Source: Planctomycetota bacterium (GTDB lineage: Bacteria; Planctomycetota; UBA1135; UBA2386). Taken from it: a stretch of 7,271 nt of DNA. The stretch lies in the NCBI GenBank assembly GCA_003235605.1, contig QJVU01000320.1, positions 1-7,271 on the forward strand, written 5' to 3'. Position numbers and translations under genes: made by a program. Position 1 is the stretch's first letter, and every line of letters begins with the position of its first letter. Below the pieces are notes generated by a model. The model saw only the letters and a list, made by a program, of their open reading frames with translations, searched no databases and was not told the origin of the DNA. Shown here piece by piece: positions 5,063 through 7,271 of the stretch.

Positions 5063-7271
5063 GTGCAAGGTTTGCCCAACCACCTCCTAGTCGTCCTGCT
5101 TCACGTCCTCTATGCGGGGTTCGGCGCTCTGGTCGTGCGACGCCTGTTGCCGGGGGAGAGGGTCTGGACGCTCCGATCGCCCAACTGGATCGCTGCCTAT
5201 TGCGTGGGGATCGCGTTGAACTGCATGTTGGCCTTCGTCTTTCAGCAGTACGGCGCGCTCGGCGGCGTGCGGGTGACACTCGGTTCTTTGCTCGCGTACG
5301 CCGGTGCCGCCGTGGCGCTGGCCATGGTCGTGCATTGGCGCTGGCCCCCGAGCGCCGAGCACCCTGCTCCCGCAGTGACGACGCCGACCGAACCAGCACG
5401 CTTCTGTCTCGTCCATGTCATCCTGCTCGGCCTGATCGTGCTCGTCTGGGGCTTGCGACACGCCTGGGACGATGCCCTGTGGGATTGGGACACGCTGATG
5501 TACCACCTGCCCTTTGGCGACCTGATCCACAACGGGGAGTTCCCATCGAAGATCGGACGGAGCTACGTCCTTCAGACCGAGGCCGCATATCCTCCATGGC
5601 TCTACTTCGTCTACGGGCTCAACCTCCTCGTCGAAGAGCCGGGGGTGCGTTTCCTGATGCCACGGCTCACCATTGCCGCAGTCAACGCGGCTTCCCTCAT
5701 GGTGACCTACCACCTGGCTCGGCGCTGCTTTGGCATCGACTCGCGCGCCGCGCTGCTCGCGGTTCTGGTCGCCGCGCTGACCCTCAACTCCACGCCGAAC
5801 CTCCAGTGCGGGACCACGCTGTACCTGCTGCTCGCGATCTACTATTCCCTTGGCGCGTTTCGGGTCGGCATGGGACCAGACTCGGTACTGCTGGCGGTGG
5901 CGCTGTGGGGCGGATGCTACTGGAACAGTTATCTCGCGTTGCCCTTGATCGGCCTGTTCTTCCTGGGGCTCTTGTTGGCTTGCTTGTTTCGCCGCAGTCC
6001 GTCCGCACGTGGTCCGCGACCAGGGACGATAGTCGGAGCGGGACTCCTGGTCTTGGTGATCGCAGTCCCGCATCTGCTGCGCAATGCCCTGGTAATCGGC
6101 AACCCGATATATCCGGCTCTCCTCGGTGTGCTCGGCGGACACGACATCACTGAGTGGTTTCTCGCCAACCAACCGCTTGGCAGCAGCCCGATCGACAAGG
6201 ACTGGCACCAGTTCTCGCAAAGCCTGTTCGTTGCAAGCCCGTTGGCCCACGTCGTTCTCATGGGCGCAGGAGCTCTGCTCTGCCATGTCGCGCCCTTGCG
6301 GACCCGGCTACCTCTCTTCGTGCTGGTGTTCGGGTACTTCCTCGTGTGGTGGCACGCGCTTCATCTAAATCCCTCGACGTTTCCGCGCTACCTCTACCCC
6401 ATGGTGCCGGTGGCAATCGTGGCCATCGCGATGCACCTCCACGCGGAGTGGCGGAGTGCCGGCTTCCACACCTTCGTCCGCTGCGCGTATCTACCCGGGA
6501 CGTTCCTGCTGATGCTGCTGGATCGTGACGCGCCGGCGGAACTGACCATCGGAGGGTGCGTGGTGCTCTTCGGTGTGGCGCCGATCGCTGGCAACCTCCT
6601 CGCAAGACGGCAGACTGCGAACCACGCCCCGGCCGCCGTGACTCCGGCTCGCGCCTACGTCGCGATCACGGGCCTGCTCTGCGCCATGAGGATCGCGTGG
6701 CCCCAGATGGCGGGCATGGCGGCGCCAGCCGTCGCTGCCCCGGCTGTCGCCGGGCCATCGGCGCTCTCCGTTGCAGCTGCCATCGGCATGACCGCAGTGC
6801 CGGTGGCCCTGTGGTTCCTCCTCTCGGCTCGCAGCATGCACCGCCGGCGGTGGATCACGGTAGCCACCCCGACCGCGGCGATCGGGGTGCTCCTCGTGTC
6901 TTCCGATCGAACGCAGGCGAATGCGCACTTGCTGCCGATCTCGGCTGACATTGCGTGGATGAACTCCCACATCAGGCCAGACGAGGGGGTGCTGGTGCAC
7001 GACGGACGCATCGCGTCCTTGAAGGCGAAGGTGATTCCGATGGACGGAATACGCGCCGAGTCCTTCCTGCGCGCCCGGACAGTCGAGGAAGCGAAGCGGT
7101 GTCTGCGCCAGGCCGGGGTGGACTACTTCTATTACAGCGCCCAGTGCCGGGACCTTCTGATGAAGGCATTTCACCAACCGGTGCAGAAGCTCCTGGTTCC
7201 GAAATCCCGCGACCCCAACGACCCACGGAACATCCACGTCAATCTGATCTACCAGAGCAAGTCGGGGTTCG
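5063..7271 (+). CDS. GT-C / PMT-like multi-pass glycosyltransferase, cut at right edge
   Basis: An uninterrupted frame of 736 codons runs off the window, giving the N-terminal part of an integral membrane protein with roughly a dozen or more hydrophobic segments. It resembles the ArnT/PMT-like GT-C superfamily (glycosyltransferase family 39 or RgtA-D-like): an acidic first-loop motif WDWDTLMYHLP (140-150; D141 or D143 the likely catalytic acid), YPPWLYFVYGLN (176-187), a RNALVIGNPIYP segment (340-351) and PRYLYPMVPV (441-450). Such enzymes transfer a sugar from a polyprenyl phosphate at the outer face of the inner membrane. After the last membrane segment (about 598-613) a soluble part starts (625-736, still open). 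Residues 549-570 are Ala/Pro/Val-rich. GTG 5063 was chosen because an in-frame TGA (5036-5038) bounds the frame and GGAG lies 12 bases upstream; TTG 5072 is an alternative. Donor and acceptor cannot be told. Confidence 0.8.
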   Translation, partial: MQGLPNHLLVVLLHVLYAGFGALVVRRLLPGERVWTLRSPNWIAAYCVGIALNCMLAFVFQQYGALGGVRVTLGSLLAYAGAAVALAMVVHWRWPPSAEHPAPAVTTPTEPARFCLVHVILLGLIVLVWGLRHAWDDALWDWDTLMYHLPFGDLIHNGEFPSKIGRSYVLQTEAAYPPWLYFVYGLNLLVEEPGVRFLMPRLTIAAVNAASLMVTYHLARRCFGIDSRAALLAVLVAALTLNSTPNLQCGTTLYLLLAIYYSLGAFRVGMGPDSVLLAVALWGGCYWNSYLALPLIGLFFLGLLLACLFRRSPSARGPRPGTIVGAGLLVLVIAVPHLLRNALVIGNPIYPALLGVLGGHDITEWFLANQPLGSSPIDKDWHQFSQSLFVASPLAHVVLMGAGALLCHVAPLRTRLPLFVLVFGYFLVWWHALHLNPSTFPRYLYPMVPVAIVAIAMHLHAEWRSAGFHTFVRCAYLPGTFLLMLLDRDAPAELTIGGCVVLFGVAPIAGNLLARRQTANHAPAAVTPARAYVAITGLLCAMRIAWPQMAGMAAPAVAAPAVAGPSALSVAAAIGMTAVPVALWFLLSARSMHRRRWITVATPTAAIGVLLVSSDRTQANAHLLPISADIAWMNSHIRPDEGVLVHDGRIASLKAKVIPMDGIRAESFLRARTVEEAKRCLRQAGVDYFYYSAQCRDLLMKAFHQPVQKLLVPKSRDPNDPRNIHVNLIYQSKSGF

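Noticed and set aside
4978..5079. N-terminal extension of the TMTC-like gene to ATG 5079
   Set aside because: It would overlap the start of the divergent gene and add 34 residues unlike the short tip expected before the first membrane segment.
5035..6153. Plus-strand open frame of 372 codons starting at ATG 5035
   Set aside because: It overlaps the GT-C gene in another frame, is arginine/proline-rich and lacks hydrophobic segments.
5087..6286. Minus-strand open frame of 399 codons
   Set aside because: It is antisense to the GT-C membrane gene; its translation is rich in Gln, Arg, Glu and His without a family motif, while the plus strand gives coherent membrane segments.

Overview
The window is GC-rich (third codon positions mostly G or C) and holds three long genes with no RNA genes, insertion sequences or CRISPR. 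It looks like a chromosomal stretch from a planctomycete-like bacterium. That placement rests on remembered family resemblance: the secreted sulfotransferase-like propeller with its YSSVEEI and APRYAPDYPGL-type motifs and its C-terminal beta domain resembles proteins common in marine Planctomycetota. No marker gene confirms it.

Layout. Bases 1-226 show no convincing gene, only a weak 23-codon reading frame and a cluster of small overlapping inverted repeats. A 10-bp perfect GC hairpin (227-255) lies directly after the stop of the first minus-strand gene. That gene (261-2456) encodes an exported protein with a cysteine-free C-type-lectin-like domain, an arylsulfotransferase-type beta-propeller and a C-terminal beta domain. 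A 355-base gap (2457-2811) follows, with its ribosome binding site, a perfect 23-bp tandem repeat with a shortened third copy, a diverged 36-bp duplication and another terminator-like hairpin. The second minus-strand gene (2812-4977) encodes a multi-pass GT-C membrane protein with a TPR tail, strongly resembling the TMTC / DUF1736 O-mannosyltransferase family (GT105). An 85-base divergent spacer (4978-5062) separates it from a plus-strand gene (GTG 5063 to beyond the right edge) for a second multi-pass GT-C / PMT-like glycosyltransferase.

Working together. The two divergent membrane enzymes both look like transferases that use lipid-linked sugars on the outer face of the inner membrane, and the third protein is an exported, possibly carbohydrate-binding, sulfotransferase-like propeller. 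A surface glycosylation or modification locus is a reasonable inference. The first two genes share a strand but are probably separate transcription units because of the gap and the hairpin between them. Substrates cannot be read from the sequence.
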